A DNA stretch of 64,000 nucleotides from DASWZN01 sp036404435. GTDB lineage: Bacteria > Acidobacteriota > Terriglobia > Bryobacterales > Bryobacteraceae. The DNA is taken from positions 1 to 64,000 of the forward strand of contig DASWZN010000015.1 in assembly GCA_036404435.1 (NCBI GenBank). Direction: 5' to 3'. Made by a program: the position numbers and the translations under genes. The notes beneath the pieces were generated by a model, which saw only the letters and a list, made by a program, of their open reading frames with translations, ran no database searches and had not been told where the DNA came from. Shown one piece after another: positions 8,485 through 18,033 of this stretch (its first letter is position 1; each line of letters opens with the position of its first letter).

Positions 8485-9426
8485 CTAACGCTTGATGATC
8501 GACTTGGGGACGGGGGGCTTGGAGCCGAGGTCGGCGGTGGCGTAGTAGCCTGTGCGGGTGCGGGCGACGGGGTGGTTGGGACCGGTGACGGCGAGGCGGA
8601 TCTGGCGGTAGCTGCCGTCGAGCTTGGGATTGGAGGGCGTGTAGGCGACGATGTACTGGCTGCGGATGTCGCGCGCGACCTCGAGGGCGATGCGGCCGAC
8701 GTCGTCGACGTCGCTGGGGTACCAGACGTGGCCGCCGGTGGAGCGCGTGATTTCGGCGAGGGCCTCGCGGGCGCGCTTGGCGGCGTCGTGCTCTTCCTCG
8801 GAGAGCAGGCCGATGGCGTAGACCAGCACCTCGCGCTGCTGGGCCTCGCGGAGAAGCTCGGGGAGGGTAGCCTCGCTCATATTGTCATCGCCGTCGGTGA
8901 CGACGACGAGCACTTTCTTGTCGTGCTTGCCCTTGGCCTTGGCGTAGCGGACGCCGGAGAGGATAGCGTCGCGCATGGCGGTGCCGCTCATGGAGTCTAT
9001 GCGGGCGAGGCCCTGAGCGAGCTTCTTGGGATCGGAGGTGAAATCGACGTCGCGGTAGACGTCGTCGTTGAAATTGATGACGAAGACTTCGTCCTGCGGG
9101 TTGGAGTTGGCGACCAGGTCCTGGGCGGCGCGCTCGACCTTCTGGCGCTTGTTTTTCATGCTGGCGCTGTTGTCGATGATAATGCCCATGGAGACGGGGA
9201 CGTCTTCGCGTTTGAAGAGCTTGATCTGCTGCTCGACTCCGTCCTCGAAGGGGCGGAAGGCGGTTTGCGGGAGGCCGGTTACGAGCTTGCCGCTCTTATC
9301 GATGACGGAGGCGTTGAGGACGACCAGGCGCGCGTCGGCGTGGAAGAGGGCGGGCTCCTCATCTTGAGCGCGGGCGGAGAGGGCGAGGGCGAGGAGCGGC
9401 AGAAGAGTGCGGCCGAGCCGGGGCAT
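8485..9426 (-). CDS. Secreted VWFA-domain protein (acidobacterial type)
   Basis: About 313 residues from the ATG at 9424-9426. That start gives a signal peptide (MPRLGRTLLPLLALALSARA, then QDEEP); the frame is open upstream only through repeat-like sequence. After a lead domain (LVVLNASVIDKSGKLVTGLP) comes a von Willebrand A domain. The MIDAS motif is complete: DNSAS (D-x-S-x-S), a Thr in SMSGTAMRDA and Asp in VVVTDGDDN. The C-terminus has SQYIVAYTPSNPKLDGSYR. This fits the VWFA-related family recurrent in Acidobacteria, secreted proteins of unknown ligand. It lies 58 bp upstream of nothing obvious and is probably monocistronic. Confidence 0.92.
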   Translation of the reverse strand: MPRLGRTLLPLLALALSARAQDEEPALFHADARLVVLNASVIDKSGKLVTGLPQTAFRPFEDGVEQQIKLFKREDVPVSMGIIIDNSASMKNKRQKVERAAQDLVANSNPQDEVFVINFNDDVYRDVDFTSDPKKLAQGLARIDSMSGTAMRDAILSGVRYAKAKGKHDKKVLVVVTDGDDNMSEATLPELLREAQQREVLVYAIGLLSEEEHDAAKRAREALAEITRSTGGHVWYPSDVDDVGRIALEVARDIRSQYIVAYTPSNPKLDGSYRQIRLAVTGPNHPVARTRTGYYATADLGSKPPVPKSIIKR

Positions 9427-9494
9427 CCAGTAGCGATTATAGCGGGGCGCGCTGACGCGCGCCGCTCGTGGCTTGTGGCTCGTTGCCCGTCGCA

Positions 9495-9518
9495 GGAACG
9501 CAGGAGTGCGTGCGCCAC
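9495..9518. repeat. Covarying palindrome, GCGCACGC type
   Basis: On the minus strand GTGGCGCACGC, centre ACTCC, then TGCGTTCC. It is the same element type as 33668-33691, with one arm mismatch. It lies between the VWFA gene and the threonine aldolase gene. Confidence 0.75.
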
Positions 9519-9527
9519 GCGGATGCC

Positions 9528-10558
<1,031 letters not shown>

Positions 10559-10562
<4 letters not shown>

Positions 10563-11689
10563 GATTCGAGAAACTCCTGAAAGACTTCATTGGACAACAA
10601 AACGCCCCGGGGTGTGAGGCGGAGGAGGGGGGAGACGGGCGGAACCGCCTGCCCCACGGGGCTTGGAACGATTTCGAGGAGGCCGGATTCGACGAAGCGG
10701 CGGATGGGGGCTTCGAAGCGGCGCCAGTCGTCGGGGCGGGGACGGATGCCGGCGCGGAGGCGGAGGCCGACGAAGAAGCGCTCCTGGTCGGGGTGGGCTA
10801 GTTCGACGGCGGCGCAGGGGGAGAGGCCGCGCTCGATGTGATCGACGTAATTGGCGGGCGACTCGACGTTGCTGCGGCGGGAGAGGCCATCGAAAGAGTG
10901 GGCGTCGGCGCCGAAGCCGGCGTAGGGTTCGAGCGTCCAGTACTTCAAATTGTGGCTCGATTCGAAGCCGGGGCGGGCGAAGTTGGAGATTTCGTAGCGC
11001 GGGATTCCCAGGGCGGCGAGGCGGTCAACGGCGGTTTCGTAAAGGTCGGCCACGAGGTCGTCGGGCGGCGTCTTGGCGGCGCCGTAACGGGAGCCGCCGC
11101 GGAGGATTTCGGCGCCGAGGCGGCTGTCCTCATCGATCTCGAGCATGTAGACGGAGACGTGAGGGGCGGCGAGGCGCTCGATCCAATCGAGAGATTCGCT
11201 CCAGGTGGCGGGGGACTGGCCGGGAAGGCCGGCGATCAGGTCGATGTTGAAGTTGAGGATGCCGGCGCCGCGGAGAAGGGCGATTTCTTCGGCAACGCGC
11301 GCGGCGGTGTGCTTGCGGCCGGTGGCGGCGATTTCGGATGGAACGAACGACTGGACGCCGAGGCTCACGCGGTCGATGCCGGCGTCGCGCCAGACGCGGG
11401 CCAACTCGGGCGTCACGGCGCCGGGGGTGGCTTCGATGGTGGCCTCGCGCCAGGGGCGGCCTGGGATCTTGTCGAGCAGCGCCTGGAGCGCGGGCGGCGG
11501 GATGCGGTTGGGCGAACCTCCGCCGAGGTAGACGGTCTCGGGCTGCCAGGGCCATTCGAAGGAGGCGAGTTCGGTATCGAGGGCGGCGAGGTAGCGCTGT
11601 TCCAATTCGCGCGGAAAGACACCGGAGGCGAAGTTGCAGAAGGTGCACTTTTGCGCGCAGAAGGGGAACGAGAGGTAAACGCCCGCCAC
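10559..11689 (-). CDS. hemW: Radical SAM heme chaperone HemW-like protein
   Basis: 376 residues. The 4Fe-4S motif is CAQKCTFCNF (Cys11, Cys15, Cys18), i.e. CxxxCxxC. Other HemW/HemN features follow: VYLGGGSPNRIP, IEATPGAVTPE, RVSLGVQSF, NIDLIAGLPGQS, YEISNFARPGFESSHNLKYW and GFGADAHSF. HemW binds heme and passes it to respiratory proteins; most annotated oxygen-independent coproporphyrinogen oxidases of this length are HemW. No CNLC signature of true HemN is seen. Near the C-terminus the protein contains SPVGQAVPPVSP, encoded by an interspersed palindrome (10637-10656), an in-frame insertion within the C-terminal winged-helix region. First gene of the hemW-ltaE pair. Confidence 0.93.
10637..10656. 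repeat. Covarying palindrome inside hemW, GGGCAGGC type
   Basis: Minus strand GTGGGGCAGGC with GGTTCC centre and GCC.. right arm. The same element is at 62630-62653, outside genes. Here it is translated in frame as VGQAVPP within HemW. Confidence 0.9.
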
Positions 11690-11697
11690 GTTCCAGT

Positions 11698-12711
11698 CTA
11701 CTTTATCGCCGCCAGAGCTTTCGACGCCTCGGGATAATTGGGCCGTAGTTCGAGCGCCTTGTCATAGGCTGCGGCGGCCTTGTCGTTCAAGCCCTTCTTC
11801 TTTGAGGCCTCGCCGAGATAGTAATAGGCTTCGGGCGATGGCTTGCTGGCGATGGCCGCCTCGAAATCCGCGATGGCGCCGTCCACGTCGCCGCCGAACC
11901 CGGGCGGGGCCATCAAGCGGCCGACGCCCCGGCCGACGTGGGCATCCGGGTTATTCGGGTCGAGCGTCAGGGCCGTCGCGAACTCCTGCATGGCGCCCAT
12001 TCCGTACTTCATCATGTCGGTCGGATTCCCATGCGCCAGGCTGCCCATGATGCGGCCTCTCCACACATGGACCTCGGCGCTGTTCGGGTCCTTGGCGATG
12101 AGGGCGTCCGCCATGGCCAGGGCATCCACGTACTTCTTGGCGTCGAACAGTTTCTTAAGTTCGTCGAGCGAGGCATTCCCGGCTGCTGAGGTGGCCGAAG
12201 CCGGCGCTTTCAGACTCCCCAGGTTCAGCGCCTGGCCCATGACTGTCGTCTGTCCCATCATGGCCGAGACCAGGGGCACCAAGTCCTGAATTGCCCCGGA
12301 GAAGTGCCCGATGTTGAGACCGTTTCCCATGAACACGACCTTCCTGTCGAGGATGGCCCGGACGATCTCCTGGAGAAGCGCGGGCTTCTCTTCTTGTTCC
12401 GGAAACAGCTCGGCGCGGACATCGTCGCCCTCAACGATCAGGATTCCGAGGGGGACGGTCTTTCCGCCCATGCCGCCGCCGAAACCCATCATCGCTCCGC
12501 CGCCGCCAAGTCCGAACTTGATCTTGGCGAAGGGAATGACCGCGGTATCGCCGACTCGAATGGGTTCTCCGACCACGCTGCCGATTTTCAGTTGCGAAAC
12601 CAGCTTGTCGAAGTCGGCCAAGGGCTTGGCCAAAGGAGCCTGGGCTCTCGCAAGCAGCCCCGCGAGAAGGAGGGAAACAGCCAACAGAATGGGTTTTCGT
12701 ATCGCTGTCAT
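11698..12711 (-). CDS. Secreted GerW-like/TPR protein
   Basis: About 337 residues from the ATG at 12709-12711, preceded by GAGGAC. It has a signal peptide (MTAIRKPILLAVSLLLAGLL, cut near ARAQA). Residues about 30-110 resemble the GerW (YtfJ) domain: LKIGSVVGEPIRVGDTAVIP, a Gly-rich stretch GGGGAMMGFGGGMGG, and TVPLGILIVEGDDVR. The C-terminal half holds tetratricopeptide-like units (DALIAKDPNSAEVHVWRGRI, ALTLDPNNPDAHVGRG, KAAAAYDKALELRPNYPEA). It lies 10 bp downstream of a second GerW-like gene, so they form an operon and probably a duplicated partner set. GerW proteins are best known from spore formers; function in this lineage is unknown. Confidence 0.85.
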   Translation of the reverse strand: MTAIRKPILLAVSLLLAGLLARAQAPLAKPLADFDKLVSQLKIGSVVGEPIRVGDTAVIPFAKIKFGLGGGGAMMGFGGGMGGKTVPLGILIVEGDDVRAELFPEQEEKPALLQEIVRAILDRKVVFMGNGLNIGHFSGAIQDLVPLVSAMMGQTTVMGQALNLGSLKAPASATSAAGNASLDELKKLFDAKKYVDALAMADALIAKDPNSAEVHVWRGRIMGSLAHGNPTDMMKYGMGAMQEFATALTLDPNNPDAHVGRGVGRLMAPPGFGGDVDGAIADFEAAIASKPSPEAYYYLGEASKKKGLNDKAAAAYDKALELRPNYPEASKALAAIK

Positions 12712-12721
12712 GATGTCCTCC

Positions 12722-13102
12722 TCACTTGGCGGGCGTCTTGACGACGCTGATGAAGCGGGTTCCCTTCTTGCCGATCGCGACAAATCCCAGGGGCCGGGCT
12801 TCGCCGCTCATGAAGAAGCCGTCGGCACCGATCGCCGGCGTTTGCGGCGCCATGCCTCCACCTCCGAAGCTGACATCGATCATCATGATCGGTATCAGAG
12901 TGACCGAGCCGACTTTCAGGGGCTCGCCAACGACCGTCTTCACGTGAAGATCGTTGCTCAAACGCTGGGCCAGGGCATCGGCCAGCTCGTGGGCGGGCTG
13001 AAGGGCGGGCGCCTGAGGCTTTTTCTCCGGTGGGTTCTGACCCAGCGCGAGGGAGCCGAGTAGCAGTCCGGCCGCGATAAATAGGAGCATCTTTCGATTC
13101 AA
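12722..13102 (-). CDS. Small secreted GerW-like protein
   Basis: 126 residues with signal peptide (MNRKMLLFIAAGLLLGSLAL, cut near GQN). The domain reads LHVKTVVGEPLKVGSVTLIP, then a GGGG stretch and ARPLGFVAIGKKGTRFISV. This is the same architecture as the N-terminal half of the downstream gene. Start is a TTG (13100-13102), chosen because a perfect AGGAGG lies six bases before it. An in-frame ATG four codons later is too far from that site. A gene upstream on the other strand (bshC) is divergent. Confidence 0.82.
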   Translation of the reverse strand: MNRKMLLFIAAGLLLGSLALGQNPPEKKPQAPALQPAHELADALAQRLSNDLHVKTVVGEPLKVGSVTLIPIMMIDVSFGGGGMAPQTPAIGADGFFMSGEARPLGFVAIGKKGTRFISVVKTPAK

Positions 13103-13367
13103 TGGACACCTCCTGAACGGAATCTCGTGGCTTCCGGATCAGTGTACACCCAGCCGCCTTCCTTTGATTTGACCCCCTGGCCATCGGGTGCCTGACATCG
13201 ATGTCGACGCGTGCCGCGGCAGATTGAGAGATCCAGTCATTCGAGCGTATCGGGTGCTCGGCATAGAACCGCGACCGATAGGGAGCGGATTCCCGCCCAG
13301 CCGGAGGTCCCCGCTCGCTCACGCGCGCGGTTCGGCGCCGGACTTCCATCTGTTACTTTGGAGTTGG

Positions 13368-14948
13368 ATGGAACCGGGGTGCGTGCGCATGACCGAACTG
13401 CCGAATACGTCGGCATTGTTTGCGGACTATCTATACCGTTTCGAGCGCGTGGCGCGATTCTATGGGCACGATCCGCAGGATGCCGAGTCGTTCCGGCGCG
13501 CGGCGGCGGCGGTTGACTTTTCGGCGGAGCGGCGGGCGGCGCTCGTGGCGGCACTGGGCCAACAGAACGCGGCGGGCGCGGCGCTTGAGAAGCTGGCGCA
13601 ACCGGGAACCGTGGCGGTGATGACCGGCCAGCAGGTGGGGCTGTTCCTGGGGCCGTGCTATGCGGTCTACAAAGCGCTGACGGCGGTGCGGCTGGCGGCG
13701 CGGCTCACGGAATCGGGGATTCCGGCGGTTCCGGTGTTCTGGCTGGCGACCGAGGACCACGATTTCGACGAGGTGAATCACTGCTGGGTGTTCAACGCGG
13801 CGAACGAGCCGGTGCGGCTGGAACTGGCGGGCGGGAACGCCGAGCGCCGGCCGGTGGGCGGGATTCTCATCGACAAAGCGCCGGTCGCTGGGTTGCGCGA
13901 TGCGCTGCGGGGGCTGCCGTTCGGCGAGGAGACGGCGGCGCTGGTGGCCGAGGCGTACGCGGATGGGGAGACGCTGGGGTCGGCGTTCGGAAAGCTGCTG
14001 CGGCGGATTCTGCGCGGGCAGGACCTGCTGTTGTTCGATCCGATGCATGCGGCGTCGCGGCGGCTGGCGGCTCCGTTGCTGGCGGATGCCGTGCGGGCGA
14101 TGCCGGAGCTGACGGCGCGGTTGGTGGAGCGCGGGCGGGAGCTGGCGGCGGCGGGATATCATTCGCAGGTGCTCATCGAAGGGCAGACCTCGCTGGTGTT
14201 TCTGCTCGAGAACGGGCGGCGGCTGGGGCTGCGGCGGAACGGCGACGAATTCCAAACGCCGGACGGGCGGCGGATTTCGAGCGGCGAGCTGGCGGCGCGG
14301 GCGGAGAGCCTTTCGCCCAACGCGGTTTTGAGGCCGGTGGTGCAGGATTCGATGCTGCCGACGGTGGCGTATGTGGGCGGTCCGGCGGAACTGGCGTACC
14401 TGGCGCAGAGCCAGGTGATTTACGAGGCGCTGCTGGAGCGGATGCCGGTGGCGGCGCCGCGGGCGAGCGCCACGCTGCTGGACGGGCGGGCGGCGAAGCT
14501 GTTCGACCGGTACGGGCTGACGCTGCCGGATTTCTTTCGGGGCGAGGACGCGATTCGGGAGCAGATCGCGGCGAAGCTGGTGCCGCCGGGGCTGGCGGCG
14601 GCCATCGGCGAGGCGCGCGTCAAGGTGGGCTCGGTTTTGGATGGCCTCGACGGCGAGCTGGCGAGGTTCGATCCGACGCTCGGGGCGGCGTTCGCGACTA
14701 GCCGGCGCAAGATCGAGTATCAGGTGGCGAAGACGGAGCGGAAGGCGGCGCGGGAGTCGCTGCGGCGGGACGAGCGGGCGTCGGCGGACGCGGCGTATGC
14801 GAGCGGGCTCGTTTTTCCGGGGAGGCATTTGCAGGAGCGGCGGTATTCGGTTATTCCGTTTGTGGCACGGCACGGCGAGGGGCTGATGGAGAAGCTGGCG
14901 GGGGAGATGGGGCGGGAGTGCGTGGGGCATAGAGTGGTGGTGGTGTAG
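13368..14948 (+). CDS. bshC: Bacillithiol biosynthesis cysteine-adding enzyme
   Basis: About 526 residues, near the family's usual 530-540. BshC ligates cysteine to glucosaminyl-malate in the last step of bacillithiol synthesis. Family landmarks: ALFADYLYRFERVARFYGHD, GTVAVMTGQQVGLFLGPCY, AVYKALTAVRLA, PVFWLATEDHDFDEVNH (the HxGH-like active-site region), QDSMLPTVAYVGGPAELAYL and YDPM-like LLLFDPMHAASR. The C-terminus GLVFPGRHLQERRYSVIPF is typical. The frame is open upstream to 13188, but family length and GGAG just before 13368 favour this ATG; 13389 is an alternative. bshA and bshB are not in the window. Confidence 0.93.
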   Translation: MEPGCVRMTELPNTSALFADYLYRFERVARFYGHDPQDAESFRRAAAAVDFSAERRAALVAALGQQNAAGAALEKLAQPGTVAVMTGQQVGLFLGPCYAVYKALTAVRLAARLTESGIPAVPVFWLATEDHDFDEVNHCWVFNAANEPVRLELAGGNAERRPVGGILIDKAPVAGLRDALRGLPFGEETAALVAEAYADGETLGSAFGKLLRRILRGQDLLLFDPMHAASRRLAAPLLADAVRAMPELTARLVERGRELAAAGYHSQVLIEGQTSLVFLLENGRRLGLRRNGDEFQTPDGRRISSGELAARAESLSPNAVLRPVVQDSMLPTVAYVGGPAELAYLAQSQVIYEALLERMPVAAPRASATLLDGRAAKLFDRYGLTLPDFFRGEDAIREQIAAKLVPPGLAAAIGEARVKVGSVLDGLDGELARFDPTLGAAFATSRRKIEYQVAKTERKAARESLRRDERASADAAYASGLVFPGRHLQERRYSVIPFVARHGEGLMEKLAGEMGRECVGHRVVVV

Positions 14949-14969
14949 CTGCGGGCCTGTCTTCTCTCC

Positions 14970-14998
14970 TTGACAGCTTAGGAAAGACGTGGTAGACT
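14970..14998 (+). promoter_or_regulatory. Sigma-70-type promoter of padR-ADOP
   Basis: TTGACA (14970-14975), a 17-base spacer and TAGACT (14993-14998), a near-consensus promoter. The expected transcription start is near 15005, leaving about 15 nt before the padR ATG. CTTAGGA occurs in the spacer (14977-14983) and again at 15008-15014 (CTTAGGA within GTCTTAGGAG), so the repeat could serve an autoregulatory PadR site. Confidence 0.8.
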
Positions 14999-15020
14999 CC
15001 TAATTGTCTTAGGAGTGTAC

Positions 15021-15362
15021 ATGTCCCGACAGGCCCAGCTTCTTCCAGGAACTCTCGATCTGCTGATTCTGAAAGCAGTCTCTCTCGGTCCTCTTCATGG
15101 CTACGGGGTTCTTTTGCGCATCGGGCAAATCTCCGAGCGAGCGCTGCTCATCGAGCAGGGAGCGCTCTATCCCGCATTGTTCCGGCTGGTGCGTCAGGGC
15201 CTTCTGAAGGCAAACTGGGGCACGTCGGAGAACAATCGCCGCGCGAAGTTTTACGAACTGACGACCTTGGGGCGCAAGCGCCTGCGAGAGGAAACCGAGG
15301 GGTGGAACCGCCTGGTCACAGCGATCACTTCCGCCCTGGCGGCCGAACCGGAGGAAATATGA
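15021..15362 (+). CDS. PadR family transcriptional regulator
   Basis: 113 residues. The winged-helix PadR core is clear: LLPGTLDLLILKAVSLGPLH, GYGVLLRIGQIS, QGALYPALFRLVRQGLL (recognition helix), then RRAKFYELTTLGRKRL (wing). PadR proteins repress nearby transporters and are released by small ligands. The ATG at 15021 is chosen over the GTG at 15015 because AGGAG (15011-15015) overlaps the GTG. The stop overlaps the start of the ADOP gene (ATGA). The PadR-ADOP pair is a recurrent acidobacterial arrangement. Confidence 0.95.
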   Translation: MSRQAQLLPGTLDLLILKAVSLGPLHGYGVLLRIGQISERALLIEQGALYPALFRLVRQGLLKANWGTSENNRRAKFYELTTLGRKRLREETEGWNRLVTAITSALAAEPEEI

Positions 15363-18016
15363 GATTCCTGGCCTGGTTTCGTTCCGTTGCCGCTAAGTTC
15401 TTTCATCGTTCTCAGATCGAGCGTGACATGGAGGAGGAGCTTCGCTCACACACCCAGCACCGCGCTGACGATTTGGAACGGTCCGGGCTGGATCGCGCAG
15501 AGGCCGAACGCCGGGCGCGCATCGAGTTCGGCGGCCATGGGCGGTTCAAAGAGGAATGCCGCGAGGCGCTGGGCGGCAATTTTATCGAGATTCTCATGCG
15601 GGATGTGCGCTTCAGCGTTCGCGTGTTGCGCAAGTCTCCCGGATTCACAATCGTCGCTGTTTTGACGCTGGCGCTGGCGATAGGCGCGAACGCCGTGGTC
15701 TTTGGCATTTTGAACGCGCTGATCCTGCGCCCGCTGAACGTGCCTCAGGCGGAGAGCTTGTACGGAATCGACCGCGCGAGCGCTTGGGGGTCGTACCAGT
15801 CGTATCCCGACTATCTCGATCTGCGCGATCACAACCGCGGGTTTGACGGCCTGGCAGCTTATACCATCGCTGCGGCCGGGCTGGACGCGGGCGACAATCC
15901 ATCACGCCTCTGGCTCTATGAGGTGAGCGGGAACTACTTCGACGTATTGCGCATTCAGCCGTATCTTGGCCGTTTCTTCCACGGCGCCGATGAGCATGGC
16001 CCGAACAGCGCTCCGTACATAGTGCTCACTTACGCCTATTGGCACACCCGTTTTCAGGACGATCGCGGTGTGGTGGGCCGTGCCGTCCGGTTGAACAAGT
16101 ATCCCTTTACCATCCTCGGTGTCGCGCCACCCGATTTCCACGGCACTCTGTTGTTTTTCTCTCCGGAGTTCTTTGTGCCGATGGTCAACCAGGAGCAGGT
16201 GGAGGGGTGGAACGGCCTGAACGCGCGCGGAAACCGTTGGATTGGTCAGGTGATGGGGCATCTGAAGCCGGGAGTCACTCCGGCAGAGGCTGCTGCCGAT
16301 TTGAATTCGATTGGTTCCTGGCTGGAAAAGAGCTATCCCAAAGACGATGCCCACATGACGTTTTCATTGGCTCCCCCAAGTCTCGGTGGCGGCTACTTTG
16401 GCCGTCCGGTACGAGCATTCGTTACGGGGCTGATGGTGCTGGCGGGGTTGATTCTGCTGGCGGCATGTGCCAACCTGGGCAGCCTGTTTGCCGCGCGCGC
16501 CGCCGACCGCTCCCGGGAAGTCGCTCTGAGGCTGGCGCTGGGAGCGAGCCGCAGCCGTATTCTGCGGACACTACTTACTGAAGCCATGCTGATTTCCCTG
16601 ATGGGAGGCGCTGTTGGACTATGGGGCAGCGTCTTGCTGTTGCGCGGGCTGAGCGTGTGGCAGCCGGTACCCAGGTTTCCCATCCACGTGCCCGTGAGCC
16701 CGGACACCAATGTTTATGGAGTCGCTTTGGTTCTGGCGCTAGTCAGTGGAATCCTCTTCGGCATCGTCCCGGTGCGCCAGGTGCTTAAGGCCAATCCATA
16801 CCAGATCGTCAAAGCGGGACCGACCGGCAGGGTGGGGCGGCGGATTAGGGTCCGTGAGCTCCTGCTCGTCGTACAGATTGCGATCTGTGGGGTGCTGGTC
16901 ACTTCCTCGATGGTTGCCGTGCGCGGGCTGGTGCGCTCGCTCAACAGCAACTTCGGTTTTGAGCCGCGGAACGCGATGCTGGTAGACACCAGCCTGCGAA
17001 TGGCAGGTTACAGCGGCGACAGAGTGCCTGCAATGCAGAGGCGCATGCTCGATGCTACGGAGGCGATTCCTGGTGTAACGTCCGTGGGATTGGTCGATAA
17101 CCCGCCATTAGTTGAGGGCTGGAAACCCTCGATGGTCTTTACCGACACAACGACAGACCTGAGGCCGGCGAATGCCGCTGCCGAAGCCGTATGGTACAGC
17201 ATATCTCCCGAATACTTCCATGCGGCGGGCACGGCCTTGTTGTCCGGAAGGACCGTCACATGGCACGACGATAAAGATGCGGTGCGCGTGGCAGTGATCA
17301 ACCCGGAGTTTGCGCGGAAACTCTTTGGCTCCGTAACAAACGCAATGGGCAGATACTACAAGATGCGGGATGGAACGCGCATACAAGTGGTGGGTACCGT
17401 AGAACAAGGCAAATATACGACGAACCTAGCCGAAGGTCTGCAGCCGGCTATGTTTCTTCCCATCCTGCAATCGCCATCGACTGAGACATGGCTGGTGGTG
17501 CGCTCGAACGGCGATCCGCAGCAACTGGCGGCAGCCATCAGGAGCAAGCTGCGGGACCTGGATCGAGGGCTGCCGGTTTTCACCGAAACGTGGAACAAAG
17601 GAATGGACGGAGCTCTGCTTGCTTCGCGTGTAGCGACGGTGTCGCTGGGTGTGATGGGCGTGATAGGCGCGATGCTCTCCATAACCGGCATCTTTGGAAT
17701 GGCTGCGTACTCCGTCAGCAGGCGGCTGCGGGAGTTAGGAATTCGTATAGCCCTGGGCGCCCAGCGGAAGGAAGTGTTGCAGGCAGCGTTGGGACGGGCC
17801 TTTAAACTGCTGGCCCTTGGTTCGGCAGCCGGATTGGTCCTCGGAGTTCTGGCTAGCCGGGTGCTGGCGTCTATCGTGTATCAGGCAACTCCCAGCGATC
17901 CGCTGGTATTGGCTGGTGTCGTTCTAGCCATGTTGGCACTGGGGCTACTGGCTACGTGGATTCCAGCGCAACGCGCGCTGTCGATTGACCCTTTGATGCT
18001 GCTGCGCGAGGAGTGA
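15359..18016 (+). CDS. ADOP-type MacB/FtsX-like ABC transporter permease
   Basis: About 885 residues. A cytosolic N-terminal region (MRFLAWFRSVAAKFFHRSQI, then DMEEELRSHTQHRADDLERS) is characteristic of acidobacterial duplicated orphan permeases. It is followed by DVRFSVRVLRKSPGFTIVAV, the first membrane helix, a large periplasmic MacB-like domain, and three FtsX-type helices around GLMVLAGLILLAACANLGSL. The whole cassette then repeats: a second helix at ELLLVVQIAICGVLVTSSMV, a second periplasmic domain, and final helices to WIPAQRALSIDPLMLLREE. No ATPase gene adjoins, as the name orphan implies. Likely mechanotransmission or efflux. Starts within the padR stop codon, so translationally coupled. 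Confidence 0.93.
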   Translation: MRFLAWFRSVAAKFFHRSQIERDMEEELRSHTQHRADDLERSGLDRAEAERRARIEFGGHGRFKEECREALGGNFIEILMRDVRFSVRVLRKSPGFTIVAVLTLALAIGANAVVFGILNALILRPLNVPQAESLYGIDRASAWGSYQSYPDYLDLRDHNRGFDGLAAYTIAAAGLDAGDNPSRLWLYEVSGNYFDVLRIQPYLGRFFHGADEHGPNSAPYIVLTYAYWHTRFQDDRGVVGRAVRLNKYPFTILGVAPPDFHGTLLFFSPEFFVPMVNQEQVEGWNGLNARGNRWIGQVMGHLKPGVTPAEAAADLNSIGSWLEKSYPKDDAHMTFSLAPPSLGGGYFGRPVRAFVTGLMVLAGLILLAACANLGSLFAARAADRSREVALRLALGASRSRILRTLLTEAMLISLMGGAVGLWGSVLLLRGLSVWQPVPRFPIHVPVSPDTNVYGVALVLALVSGILFGIVPVRQVLKANPYQIVKAGPTGRVGRRIRVRELLLVVQIAICGVLVTSSMVAVRGLVRSLNSNFGFEPRNAMLVDTSLRMAGYSGDRVPAMQRRMLDATEAIPGVTSVGLVDNPPLVEGWKPSMVFTDTTTDLRPANAAAEAVWYSISPEYFHAAGTALLSGRTVTWHDDKDAVRVAVINPEFARKLFGSVTNAMGRYYKMRDGTRIQVVGTVEQGKYTTNLAEGLQPAMFLPILQSPSTETWLVVRSNGDPQQLAAAIRSKLRDLDRGLPVFTETWNKGMDGALLASRVATVSLGVMGVIGAMLSITGIFGMAAYSVSRRLRELGIRIALGAQRKEVLQAALGRAFKLLALGSAAGLVLGVLASRVLASIVYQATPSDPLVLAGVVLAMLALGLLATWIPAQRALSIDPLMLLREE

Positions 18017-18033
18017 GGACCTGCGAGAAAGGT

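Noticed and set aside
13188..13367. Upstream extension of bshC
   Set aside because: The N-terminal part has no family similarity and BshC length fits the ATG at 13368.
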